Of a stretch of 31,867 nt of DNA, positions 14,242 to 19,551 are shown in pieces. Source of the stretch: a virus; IMG/VR virus record IMGVR_UViG_3300020395_000056, positions 1 through 31,867 of that record; one strand, 5' to 3'. The notes beneath the pieces were generated by a model. That model did no database searches. It saw nothing but the letters and a program-made list of their open reading frames with translations, and was not told the origin of the DNA. Numbering within the stretch: the first letter of the stretch is position 1; every line of letters starts with the position of its first letter. The translations under genes were made by a program, and so were the position numbers.

Positions 14242-14787
14242 ATGCCCGAATTAACCAGTTTAGTAGGTTACACAGAAGTGCCATCCAGTGCAATTGAGTA
14301 TTTGGAGTTAGATTTTGACCATAATTATGTTAAAATTACATACAAATCTAACCTAAATGTCCAATATTCTTACAAATGTGAAGATTTAGAGGAATTTCAA
14401 TCATCATTTATGGAACTCAGTGGTAGATTAGAGGCTGAGCAAGACAGAAACGAAGAGGAGGAGCTGGTAGAAGATGTAAGTACCACTATAGAGAGGGAAG
14501 ATGCATCTATTGGTAAGTTTATTAACGAACGTATCCAGTCTGGTAATCTGAAGGTTGAATCTAGACTAGAACAAAACGAGCATATGCTCAATAGGGGTTG
14601 GGACGCTTTCCAAGGTAGCACAATGCCCGAAGGTGCCGTGGTCCTGGGTGAGGATGATATCAATTTTTCACAGCCAGTGGAAACCAGTTCACAAAGTGGC
14701 ACAAACACGTTCGACATCGATGCTGGAGGGACTATAATAGAAGAGTCAACACCACCAGACCTACCAATTCCATATGAGAAAGATTGA
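14242..14787 (+). CDS. KTSC-like domain protein
   Basis: A 181-residue protein. Residues 13-56 (VPSSAIEYLELDFDHNYVKI then YSYKCEDLEEFQSSF) resemble the small KTSC domain, which has an SS.I..(L/V).(F/Y)D......F....YSY.....F..F pattern. The rest is acidic and probably disordered or helical, ending in a Pro-rich tail (ESTPPDLPIPYEKD). It is the first gene behind the strong promoter, so it may be made early and in quantity. Domain match is moderate; function unknown. Confidence 0.65.
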   Translation: MPELTSLVGYTEVPSSAIEYLELDFDHNYVKITYKSNLNVQYSYKCEDLEEFQSSFMELSGRLEAEQDRNEEEELVEDVSTTIEREDASIGKFINERIQSGNLKVESRLEQNEHMLNRGWDAFQGSTMPEGAVVLGEDDINFSQPVETSSQSGTNTFDIDAGGTIIEESTPPDLPIPYEKD

Positions 14788-15091
14788 TGCTCAACTTCTA
14801 TCTGCAATCCAGTACGGCACATCATTTGCCAAGGGTAACAGATCAGTAATACACACTGACGAAGGAGTAGAGGTAAGATTCCACGGGCACCACATTGCAA
14901 CAATTGCAAAGGGAAGGTCCAACGTTTCAATCAACAACTGTGGGTACTGGACCAACACCACTAAGCAAATCTTAAATGAGATCTTACGTGATGTGCTTGG
15001 CTACGGTTTATTCCAAAGGCAGTTTGATTGGTTCGTAAGCACACCCCAGGGAGATGTTGAGTACTTAGGAGCTTGGCAAGAGTTCGCCTAA
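14774..15091 (+). CDS. Conserved phage protein of unknown function
   Basis: A 105-residue protein (MRKIDAQLLSAIQYGTSFAK) of a type widespread in phages: a short helix, then beta strands with HGHHIATIAKG and a W.T.TTK.ILN.IL segment. The start overlaps the preceding gene by 14 bases. No catalytic motif. Confidence 0.75.
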   Translation: MRKIDAQLLSAIQYGTSFAKGNRSVIHTDEGVEVRFHGHHIATIAKGRSNVSINNCGYWTNTTKQILNEILRDVLGYGLFQRQFDWFVSTPQGDVEYLGAWQEFA

Positions 15092-15117
15092 ATACCATCA
15101 GCATTGGTTTCTTTTAT

Positions 15118-15303
15118 ATGTCAGGTCTAAGGAATTTTATTAGTATACCTCACATCGAGGTTGCACCTTCTGAAACTACACGTTACAGAATTACCTTAGA
15201 CCTGACATTGGAAGACGACCCAACCCAGTGGGACTGGGAAGATTTACTAGAAATTGAAAAACCTGAAAACGTCGAAATTGTCGGTTTTGAGGAATTAAAT
15301 TAA
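15118..15303 (+). CDS. Small acidic protein of unknown function
   Basis: A 61-residue protein from ATG 15118 (MSGLRNFISIPHIEVAPSET). A TTG at 15073 would give an N-terminus lying over the preceding gene. Beta-rich first half, then an acidic Trp-containing stretch (DPTQWDWEDLLEIEKPE). No family recognised. A CTAAATA at 15088 could be a chance match made by the stop codon. Confidence 0.6.
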   Translation: MSGLRNFISIPHIEVAPSETTRYRITLDLTLEDDPTQWDWEDLLEIEKPENVEIVGFEELN

Positions 15304-15376
15304 ATCAATTTCTATTAAGTCTTCCTTTTAAGTTTAATAACATTAATAGGGTATGCTGTAGAGTATACAAACTAAA

Positions 15377-15595
15377 ATGACTCACACTAAAAAAGACTTA
15401 GTTAAGAAATTAGTAGCTACCAGGATGGCTAAACTAGTAGAGAGTACACCTGGAATAGACTATCAAAAGGTATTAGATAATCTATACAATGAGTTTGGAA
15501 GTAAGACAGTAGAGGATATAGTATTATACTACAACACCACAGCCCCATCGGGGAGTGAGAAGGTGACAGTTGAACAAGTGTCTGATTTGATCTGA
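15377..15595 (+). CDS. Small basic protein of unknown function
   Basis: A 72-residue protein with a Lys-rich helical N-terminus (MTHTKKDLVKKLVATRMAKL) and a second helix (DYQKVLDNLYNEFGSKTVED). It might bind nucleic acid, but no motif proves it. Its stop lies within the promoter of the next gene. Confidence 0.65.
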   Translation: MTHTKKDLVKKLVATRMAKLVESTPGIDYQKVLDNLYNEFGSKTVEDIVLYYNTTAPSGSEKVTVEQVSDLI

Positions 15596-15619
15596 CATTG
15601 GTATCAGATCTGTTATAAT
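15589..15619 (+). promoter_or_regulatory. Extended -10 promoter with an operator-like dyad
   Basis: CTGACA (15592-15597, five of six) is 16 bases from TATAAT (15614-15619), with TG at 15611-15612. A perfect dyad GATCTGA-N8-TCAGATC (15589-15610) spans the -35 and spacer, where a repressor would block polymerase. The leader carries AAGGAG before the ATG at 15644. Confidence 0.75.
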
Positions 15620-15643
15620 AGATATGTCCACAAAGGAGAATCT

Positions 15644-16102
15644 ATGCCAAATTGGTGTCAAAACAGAGTTTCTTTCTATTCTGAGGATACATCAGCATTA
15701 GAGAAACTACTCAATATATTTCAATCTGACGAACCATTCAACTCAATAGTTCCGTCACCCGATTGGAAGACTACACCAAATGACAAAGGTGAACTCCCAG
15801 TATTAAGAGAGATGAAATCTCCTAAGACTGGCGAAGTATTTTATCGCACTTATGACTTTCCAGATGGTACGAATGATGATCGTTGGTACGATTGGAATAT
15901 CCAGAACTGGGGTACTAAGTGGGAAGTAAGTCAAGTAGAATGTGATCATTGGGACGACAACTCATTTGAATGTGAGTTTGAAACTGCGTGGTCACCACCT
16001 GAGGGAATATTCTACGCATTGCGTCAACTATTTCCTGATGTTGATGTCACGTGGTTCTATGACGAACCTGGAATGATGGTTGCTGGATACCTAGGACAAT
16101 GA
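15644..16102 (+). CDS. Api92-like (YubB-type) ferredoxin-fold protein
   Basis: A 152-residue protein with the typical opening MPNWCQNRV, a PSPDW segment, the central WYDWNIQNWGTKWEV (about residues 81-95) and a final ETAWSPPEGIFYALRQLFPD. These are signatures of the Api92/YubB-like ferredoxin-fold family of phages and plasmids. Its biochemical role is not known. AAGGAG gives good translation, and an ATGA overlap couples it to the next gene. Confidence 0.85.
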   Translation: MPNWCQNRVSFYSEDTSALEKLLNIFQSDEPFNSIVPSPDWKTTPNDKGELPVLREMKSPKTGEVFYRTYDFPDGTNDDRWYDWNIQNWGTKWEVSQVECDHWDDNSFECEFETAWSPPEGIFYALRQLFPDVDVTWFYDEPGMMVAGYLGQ

Positions 16103-16290
16103 AATCATTTCTAATCGAGTGTGCAGAGATTAACTACTTCACAATAGAAGTAGATGCTGAGTCCGAGGATCAGGCAATCGAGAAGGCACGTGCAGACATT
16201 AATTCATTTGATGTCATAGACGAGTACGTCTCAGAGTGGGATGTTAACACGATCCGAGAGTTAGATGCTGGTGGCTGTGCCATTGGTTAA
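16099..16290 (+). CDS. Small DpnD/PcfM-like protein
   Basis: A 63-residue protein with FTIEVDAESEDQAIEKARAD at residues 14-33, the pattern of the small DpnD/PcfM-like fold found in phages and plasmids. Function unknown. It starts in an ATGA overlap and ends just before a terminator. Confidence 0.65.
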   Translation: MKSFLIECAEINYFTIEVDAESEDQAIEKARADINSFDVIDEYVSEWDVNTIRELDAGGCAIG

Positions 16291-16300
16291 ACTGTCACCC

Positions 16301-16323
16301 ACCCCCTACTCAGGGGGTTTTTT
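16301..16323 (+). terminator. Intrinsic terminator with TACTCA loop
   Basis: ACCCCC pairs with GGGGGT around TACTCA, followed by six Ts. TGTCAC precedes it at 16293-16298. Confidence 0.85.
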
Positions 16324-16334
16324 ATTGCTATAAT
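16307..16334 (+). promoter_or_regulatory. Extended -10 promoter abutting the terminator
   Basis: TGCTATAAT (16326-16334) is a perfect extended -10. The loop TACTCA lies 16 bases upstream but matches TTGACA at only three positions. The predicted start near 16341 begins a long leader. Confidence 0.65.
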
Positions 16335-16338
16335 GAAT

Positions 16339-16478
16339 ATGTTGAGGGAAAGTTTAGACGCTAGGCAGGGGTGAGCAACAATTCAGATGCCGAATGCGTG
16401 CACGCTGTGGAAAACTGCTCTTTATGTTTGGAGACCTCTAGTACTCATTGCGAGTTTTGAAGTCGCTGCCCTCAACAT
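16339..16478 (+). ncRNA. Possible structured leader RNA
   Basis: ATGTTGAGGG (16339-16348) and CCCTCAACAT (16469-16478) are perfectly complementary over ten bases and enclose about 120 bases. The first arm coincides with the predicted transcript start at 16341, so the RNA would close on its own 5' end. Inside are a GCGTGCACGC palindrome (16396-16405), AAAACT/AGTTTT pairing and an ACTC/GAGT hairpin. The second arm lies 19 bases before the start codon at 16498. It may be a leader that controls translation, or a stable small RNA. No known class is recognised. Confidence 0.4.
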
Positions 16479-16497
16479 CCATTTTATAGGAGAGTCT

Positions 16498-16677
16498 ATG
16501 TCATTTTTCAAGCACGTTCAACTTCACGAGTACGACATCACCGACAAAGGTATTAGTCAAGCGTGTTATGATGAAATGAAGCGTGACGGGTACATCCTAC
16601 CAGAGGATGAACTCAGAGTCCTAGCAGATTACAAGCGTGAGCAGTTCAAAGAGTATATGCGTCCACTGTTCGCATAA
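16498..16677 (+). CDS. Small acidic protein of unknown function
   Basis: A 59-residue protein from ATG 16498 (MSFFKHVQLHEYDITDKGIS), which has AGGAG six bases upstream. The frame is open further up, to an ATG at 16387, but that part lies in the structured leader. Helical C-terminus (DELRVLADYKREQFKEYMRP). No family recognised. Confidence 0.65.
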   Translation: MSFFKHVQLHEYDITDKGISQACYDEMKRDGYILPEDELRVLADYKREQFKEYMRPLFA

Positions 16678-16715
16678 ATTCAGGCTGCCAACCAGTTCAA
16701 GAACTGGCACACACT

Positions 16716-16746
16716 GACCCCATTCTGACGGATGGGGTCTTATAAT
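16716..16746 (+). promoter_or_regulatory. Hairpin fused to TATAAT, leaderless start
   Basis: GACCCCATTC (16716-16725) pairs with GGATGGGGTC (16730-16739). One base later comes a perfect TATAAT (16741-16746), and six bases after it the ATG at 16753. The T-run is short, so termination may be weak. No -35 is seen. Confidence 0.65.
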
Positions 16747-16752
16747 TTGTAT

Positions 16753-16914
16753 ATGACACACAGAAATCTACCACTCACCGAGGCAACTGAAACCGCATTG
16801 GTTGACGCACTCGTAATGCTCCGTGACCTCGGTTGCCCTGATCACATTGATGAGGAGGCATTTGACGAACTCTGTGACAGAGTTTTTGAACCTACACCTT
16901 GGGATTACAACTGA
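16753..16914 (+). CDS. Small acidic protein, probably from a leaderless message
   Basis: A 53-residue protein (MTHRNLPLTEATETALVDAL) with a helical acidic body. ATG 16753 is chosen because the preceding GTG (16732) lies inside the hairpin. The A of the ATG falls exactly at the predicted transcription start. The stop overlaps the next ATG (TGATG). Confidence 0.65.
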   Translation: MTHRNLPLTEATETALVDALVMLRDLGCPDHIDEEAFDELCDRVFEPTPWDYN

Positions 16915-17102
16915 TGTACGGCGATCTCTATCCTCAGCATTTCTATGCTTCATTCATCAGAGCGAACGGGTACGATCTCAAGACAGATAAACCCAAACCC
17001 GAACCAGTTAAGGAAGTGCCACAATGGTACTTGAAAAGATACCCTGATTCGAGTTATGATGATTACATCAACGAACTTCACGAGTATTTAAACGGACTAT
17101 GA
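16914..17102 (+). CDS. Small protein of unknown function
   Basis: A 62-residue protein from the ATG in the TGATG overlap (MYGDLYPQHFYASFIRANGY). It has a Lys/Pro-rich middle (KTDKPKPEPVKEVPQWYLKR) and an acidic helical end. The earlier TTG at 16899 is rejected. Coupled by ATGA to the next gene. Confidence 0.65.
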   Translation: MYGDLYPQHFYASFIRANGYDLKTDKPKPEPVKEVPQWYLKRYPDSSYDDYINELHEYLNGL

Positions 17103-17239
17103 GCGTATTACACCACGAAGACATTTTAGAGGATTGCTACTGTGAGATCCTCGAAGAGTTTAGAACTGATCTACTCTTTATGTCTCAAGAACAGATAGAC
17201 AAAATGGTCTATCAAAGATTCGAGGATAAGTGCCAGTGA
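17099..17239 (+). CDS. 46-residue acidic helical protein
   Basis: An ATGA overlap opens MSVLHHEDILEDCYCEILEE, a helical, acidic peptide of 46 residues. Its last codons and stop form the 5' part and loop of a terminator. Function unknown. Confidence 0.6.
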   Translation: MSVLHHEDILEDCYCEILEEFRTDLLFMSQEQIDKMVYQRFEDKCQ

Positions 17240-17256
17240 GCACTATCCTCTTTTTT
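17222..17256 (+). terminator. Intrinsic terminator inside a gene end
   Basis: GAGGAT and AGTGC, separated by one bulged A, pair with GCACT and ATCCTC, followed by six Ts. The loop holds the stop codon of the preceding gene. Confidence 0.9.
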
Positions 17257-17277
17257 ATTCACTTCTTTACTGTTATT

Positions 17278-17595
17278 ATGCCCGAAGCGAACGACTGCAC
17301 ATTTGATGCACTAGTCGAGAACTATACAGACATCGTTCTTGATCGGATGGACAACAAAGATCTAGAACAATATGTGTGGGATAGTCTCACGGACTACTAT
17401 GAGAAAATGACTGAGCACGAACTCATAGAACATATAAATGAAATGGAAGACCCAGAAACCGCAGATGATATTATAGGGTCTTGTTATGGTACGAATCCAC
17501 CCGACTGTTTCATTGTAGGACGGGATGACGTACCCAAAGTGACAGCTAGTGCCAGTCCACAAACTGACTACTCACGCATCCCATCACGCTATTGA
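17278..17595 (+). CDS. Acidic protein of unknown function
   Basis: A 105-residue protein from ATG 17278 (MPEANDCTFDALVENYTDIV). The upstream GTG at 17230 lies in the terminator and is rejected. The body is acidic and helical (TDYYEKMTEHELIEHINEME), then a Ser/Pro-rich tail. No ribosome site is evident and no clear promoter lies in the 21 bases between terminator and ATG, so its expression is unclear. Confidence 0.65.
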   Translation: MPEANDCTFDALVENYTDIVLDRMDNKDLEQYVWDSLTDYYEKMTEHELIEHINEMEDPETADDIIGSCYGTNPPDCFIVGRDDVPKVTASASPQTDYSRIPSRY

Positions 17596-17600
17596 GTGGT

Positions 17601-17632
17601 TATAATAAAAGAGTAAAGCAAACAACTCTTTT
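17601..17632 (+). promoter_or_regulatory. TATAAT followed by a hairpin touching the start codon
   Basis: TATAAT (17601-17606) is followed by AAAAGAGT (17607-17614) and ACTCTTTT (17625-17632), an 8-bp stem that ends at the base before ATG 17633. No ribosome site is present. The -35 is poor. Confidence 0.5.
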
Positions 17633-17944
17633 ATGATCCGACTTGAACTGATGATGGGACTGGACATCCCCGATGCTGGTACAGTCACAGACGCAATGTT
17701 TGATGATTTTATCCGCACCGAGATTGCACCACATCTTGACTATGCTACAATTATTGACGGTGTTGGTCTTTGGAAAGGCACCCGTGAAGATTGTAAAATC
17801 TTAGTCATTATGGCAGCAGAGTCTGACCAATCAAATCTTGAATCAGTTCTTAGATCAATCGGCAAGGCATATGCTCAGGCATTCCGTCAAGACTCGGTTG
17901 GTTTAGTTTGCACACCCAATGTTCCTATGGAGTTAATTAAGTGA
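17633..17944 (+). CDS. Alpha/beta protein of unknown function (DUF3574-like)
   Basis: A 103-residue protein: a strand, then a helix (DAMFDDFIRTEIAPHLDYAT), then ATIIDGVGLWKGTREDCKIL and a second helix-strand unit. The layout resembles the small DUF3574-type ferredoxin-like proteins found in bacteria and phages. Resemblance only. A GTGA overlap couples it to the next gene. Confidence 0.6.
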   Translation: MIRLELMMGLDIPDAGTVTDAMFDDFIRTEIAPHLDYATIIDGVGLWKGTREDCKILVIMAAESDQSNLESVLRSIGKAYAQAFRQDSVGLVCTPNVPMELIK

Positions 17945-18078
17945 ACGAATTCGACACAAACGCAGTTGATGATTTGATCCGAGACTCTCTCGGATCAGAT
18001 GAGAATCTTGAAATCTATCTTGCCGACGTGCCAGAAGATGAAAAGGTAATTGCCCAACTTATGAAAGAGGTTCTGTGA
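17941..18078 (+). CDS. 45-residue acidic protein
   Basis: A GTG in a GTGA overlap opens MNEFDTNAVDDLIRDSLGSD, an acidic helical peptide. It ends in another GTGA overlap. The two couplings support it as real; function unknown. Confidence 0.6.
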   Translation: MNEFDTNAVDDLIRDSLGSDENLEIYLADVPEDEKVIAQLMKEVL

Positions 18079-18239
18079 ATGATCCGAATCGCAAACCTCT
18101 TTCTAAAACCATTCAATCGCAAACTCGTTCTATTTCATCACAAATGACTCAAGAGACTTACGACCTACTTTGCAATGATCCTTACATCAAGTATTATTTC
18201 ACAGTAGAGACCAATCAACAAGTAGCTAAGACAGTTTAA
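18075..18239 (+). CDS. 54-residue protein of unknown function
   Basis: Started at GTG 18075 in a GTGA overlap (MNDPNRKPLSKTIQSQTRSI). Basic, Ser/Gln-rich first half, then a helical second half (QETYDLLCNDPYIKYYFTVE). It is the last gene before a terminator/promoter module. Confidence 0.6.
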   Translation: MNDPNRKPLSKTIQSQTRSISSQMTQETYDLLCNDPYIKYYFTVETNQQVAKTV

Positions 18240-18254
18240 GAACTGTCACTATAC

Positions 18255-18285
18255 ACCCCCATTCTTAGGAGTGGGGGTTTATAAT
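18255..18285 (+). promoter_or_regulatory. Terminator hairpin overlapping TATAAT, leaderless start
   Basis: ACCCCCATTC (18255-18264) pairs with GAGTGGGGGT (18269-18278). The short T-run runs straight into TATAAT (18280-18285), and the ATG at 18292 comes six bases later. TGTCAC precedes the hairpin (18244-18249). No -35 is seen. Confidence 0.7.
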
Positions 18286-18291
18286 TTAAGT

Positions 18292-18552
18292 ATGAACAAA
18301 AACATCTTCATCACAAACGAAGCAGCACGCAAAGACCCCGTTGTCGTTGCTGCTATGAAATCCATCCTACGTCAGATGGAAATCGAAACAATGAGGGATG
18401 CAACTGTGCAACCCCACACCCGTGAAGTCTCACCCGTCAATTTCTTACAAGATGTGATGGACGACCTCGGAGATCCAGTTCTAAGAAATCGTGAGCGTGA
18501 TGAGTATTACGCTAACGGTTGGGCAGATTCTCACAACGGAGTTTGGCAATGA
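18292..18552 (+). CDS. Small protein, probably from a leaderless message
   Basis: An 86-residue protein from ATG 18292 (MNKNIFITNEAARKDPVVVA). The GTG at 18271 lies in the hairpin and is rejected. Mostly helical and charged. The ATG lies at the predicted transcription start. Coupled by ATGA to the next gene. No family recognised. Confidence 0.65.
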   Translation: MNKNIFITNEAARKDPVVVAAMKSILRQMEIETMRDATVQPHTREVSPVNFLQDVMDDLGDPVLRNRERDEYYANGWADSHNGVWQ

Positions 18553-18683
18553 GAATCGTATTAGTCCTCGGAGTATTAGCATTTGGTGCCGTCATTGGCA
18601 CCAACCTAATCAACTCAGTTGATCAGATCCAACAAGACAAGATGGATCAGATTTGTCAAATCGACCCTAGCTATTGCCAATGA
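18549..18683 (+). CDS. 44-residue exported or membrane-anchored peptide
   Basis: MRIVLVLGVLAFGAVIGTNL is a basic residue plus a hydrophobic run, followed by a polar Gln/Asp-rich part with two cysteines (residues 36 and 43). It may be a signal-anchored periplasmic peptide. ATGA overlaps at both ends. Confidence 0.6.
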   Translation: MRIVLVLGVLAFGAVIGTNLINSVDQIQQDKMDQICQIDPSYCQ

Positions 18684-18841
18684 CTTTTAAAGACAAGCGT
18701 TGGGGATCTTATAAGAAGTGGGAGGACCACTCCTACATCTATTTTGATAAGATCGCCAGAGGTCTAATGATCTTTAGACCCAAACCCGAACCAGTCCTAC
18801 TATCCAAACTACCAATCATTGCTTATGAACACTTCAATTAG
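18680..18841 (+). CDS. 53-residue basic protein of unknown function
   Basis: An ATGA overlap opens MTFKDKRWGSYKKWEDHSYI, a basic aromatic peptide with a Pro-rich middle (FRPKPEPV). It overlaps the next gene by 17 bases. Function unknown. Confidence 0.6.
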   Translation: MTFKDKRWGSYKKWEDHSYIYFDKIARGLMIFRPKPEPVLLSKLPIIAYEHFN

Positions 18842-18962
18842 ATTCTGGACACCCCAAGACCAGAAGTGCAGGTATATGAGTTTCTCAACCTATGCACTCG
18901 CCGTCCAAATGATTGAAGAGTTTATGAAGATCGGAGTCAAGGCAGAGATCAAACTCTACTAA
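18825..18962 (+). CDS. 45-residue protein of unknown function
   Basis: MNTSIRFWTPQDQKCRYMSF followed by a helix and a short strand (IGVKAEIKLY). Last gene of the early region, ending eight bases before the terminator hairpin. Support is from coupling and frame only. Confidence 0.5.
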   Translation: MNTSIRFWTPQDQKCRYMSFSTYALAVQMIEEFMKIGVKAEIKLY

Positions 18963-18970
18963 GGACAGCA

Positions 18971-19004
18971 CCCCTCTAGGACAGTTAACCTAGGGGGGAT
19001 TTTT
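18971..19004 (+). terminator. Strong intrinsic terminator
   Basis: CCCCTCTAGG pairs with CCTAGGGGGG over ten bases (one T-G pair), loop of eight, then ATTTTT. It separates the early region from the late structural block. Confidence 0.9.
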
Positions 19005-19050
19005 ATATGAGAATTCGGCAATGCTAATCTATAACGAACCGATCTAGCGA

Positions 19051-19058
19051 GATAAATA
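19051..19058 (+). promoter_or_regulatory. Late promoter GATAAATA
   Basis: GATAAATA, one base from the T4 late consensus, begins 50 bases before the first gene of the structural block. A GAGAAA/TTTCTC hairpin (19066-19080) lies in the leader. Confidence 0.6.
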
Positions 19059-19100
19059 TTTTTTTGAGAAAAAATTTCTCTTCTTAGAAAATTTTCTATT

Positions 19101-19316
19101 ATGGCTAACAAGAAACCTTTTTGGACTGTATCCCGTGTACACGAGGGTAGCAAATTATCTTCGGGTGTGATATACTGGAGAAAAGACAGTATCTGGACAA
19201 GCACCGTCGAGGACGCTCATAAATTCCGTTCCACGTCTACTGCTGAGAAAGAACTCGATAACCTTAAACTAAGTAACCCCGATGCCAGAGTCGAAAAAAT
19301 CACCCCAAGAGGATAA
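19101..19316 (+). CDS. Small basic protein of unknown function
   Basis: A 71-residue protein (MANKKPFWTVSRVHEGSKLS) first in the late block. Beta-rich with basic ends. It overlaps the next gene if that one starts at 19282. It may be a minor virion or assembly protein, judged from position only. Confidence 0.65.
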   Translation: MANKKPFWTVSRVHEGSKLSSGVIYWRKDSIWTSTVEDAHKFRSTSTAEKELDNLKLSNPDARVEKITPRG

Positions 19317-19551
19317 TACCAAATGGATGGAGAGTGTAGTCAATGAAACTGTAATTCGCTCAGACAATAAGATTCTCGAAGATAAGATCGATAAGTTACA
19401 GAAGGAAGTGGATGCACTCAAAGCAAGACCTATTGCAAAGATTATGTACCGCCCACCAGGACATACGAAGCACTTACAACTTGCTGAGTACTTAGATGAC
19501 CTTGAAAATAGGTTAAATACAATAGAGCTAAGAATAGAACTTGACGTGTAA
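19282..19551 (+). CDS. Coiled-coil protein of unknown function
   Basis: An 89-residue protein. Residues 28-50 form a coiled coil (NKILEDKIDKLQKEVDALKA), and a second helix ends the protein (LDDLENRLNTIELRIELDV). ATG 19282 gives a 35-base overlap upstream; ATG 19327 would avoid it. It overlaps the next gene by 11 bases. Possibly a virion assembly factor. Confidence 0.6.
   Translation: MPESKKSPQEDNTKWMESVVNETVIRSDNKILEDKIDKLQKEVDALKARPIAKIMYRPPGHTKHLQLAEYLDDLENRLNTIELRIELDV

Noticed and set aside
14397-14930. 177-codon open frame on the - strand
   Set aside because: It mirrors the KTSC-like gene and its neighbour, is Ser/Leu/Cys-rich as antisense frames often are, and has no promoter.
16732-16752. 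GTG start for the gene ending at 16914
   Set aside because: The codon lies within the hairpin stem and upstream of the -10, so it would not be in the message from that promoter. ATG 16753 is better.
18271-18291. GTG start for the gene ending at 18552
   Set aside because: It is part of the terminator stem; ATG 18292 follows the -10 directly.
18959-19204. 81-codon open frame on the - strand
   Set aside because: It crosses the strong terminator and the late promoter and lies antisense to the gene at 19101.
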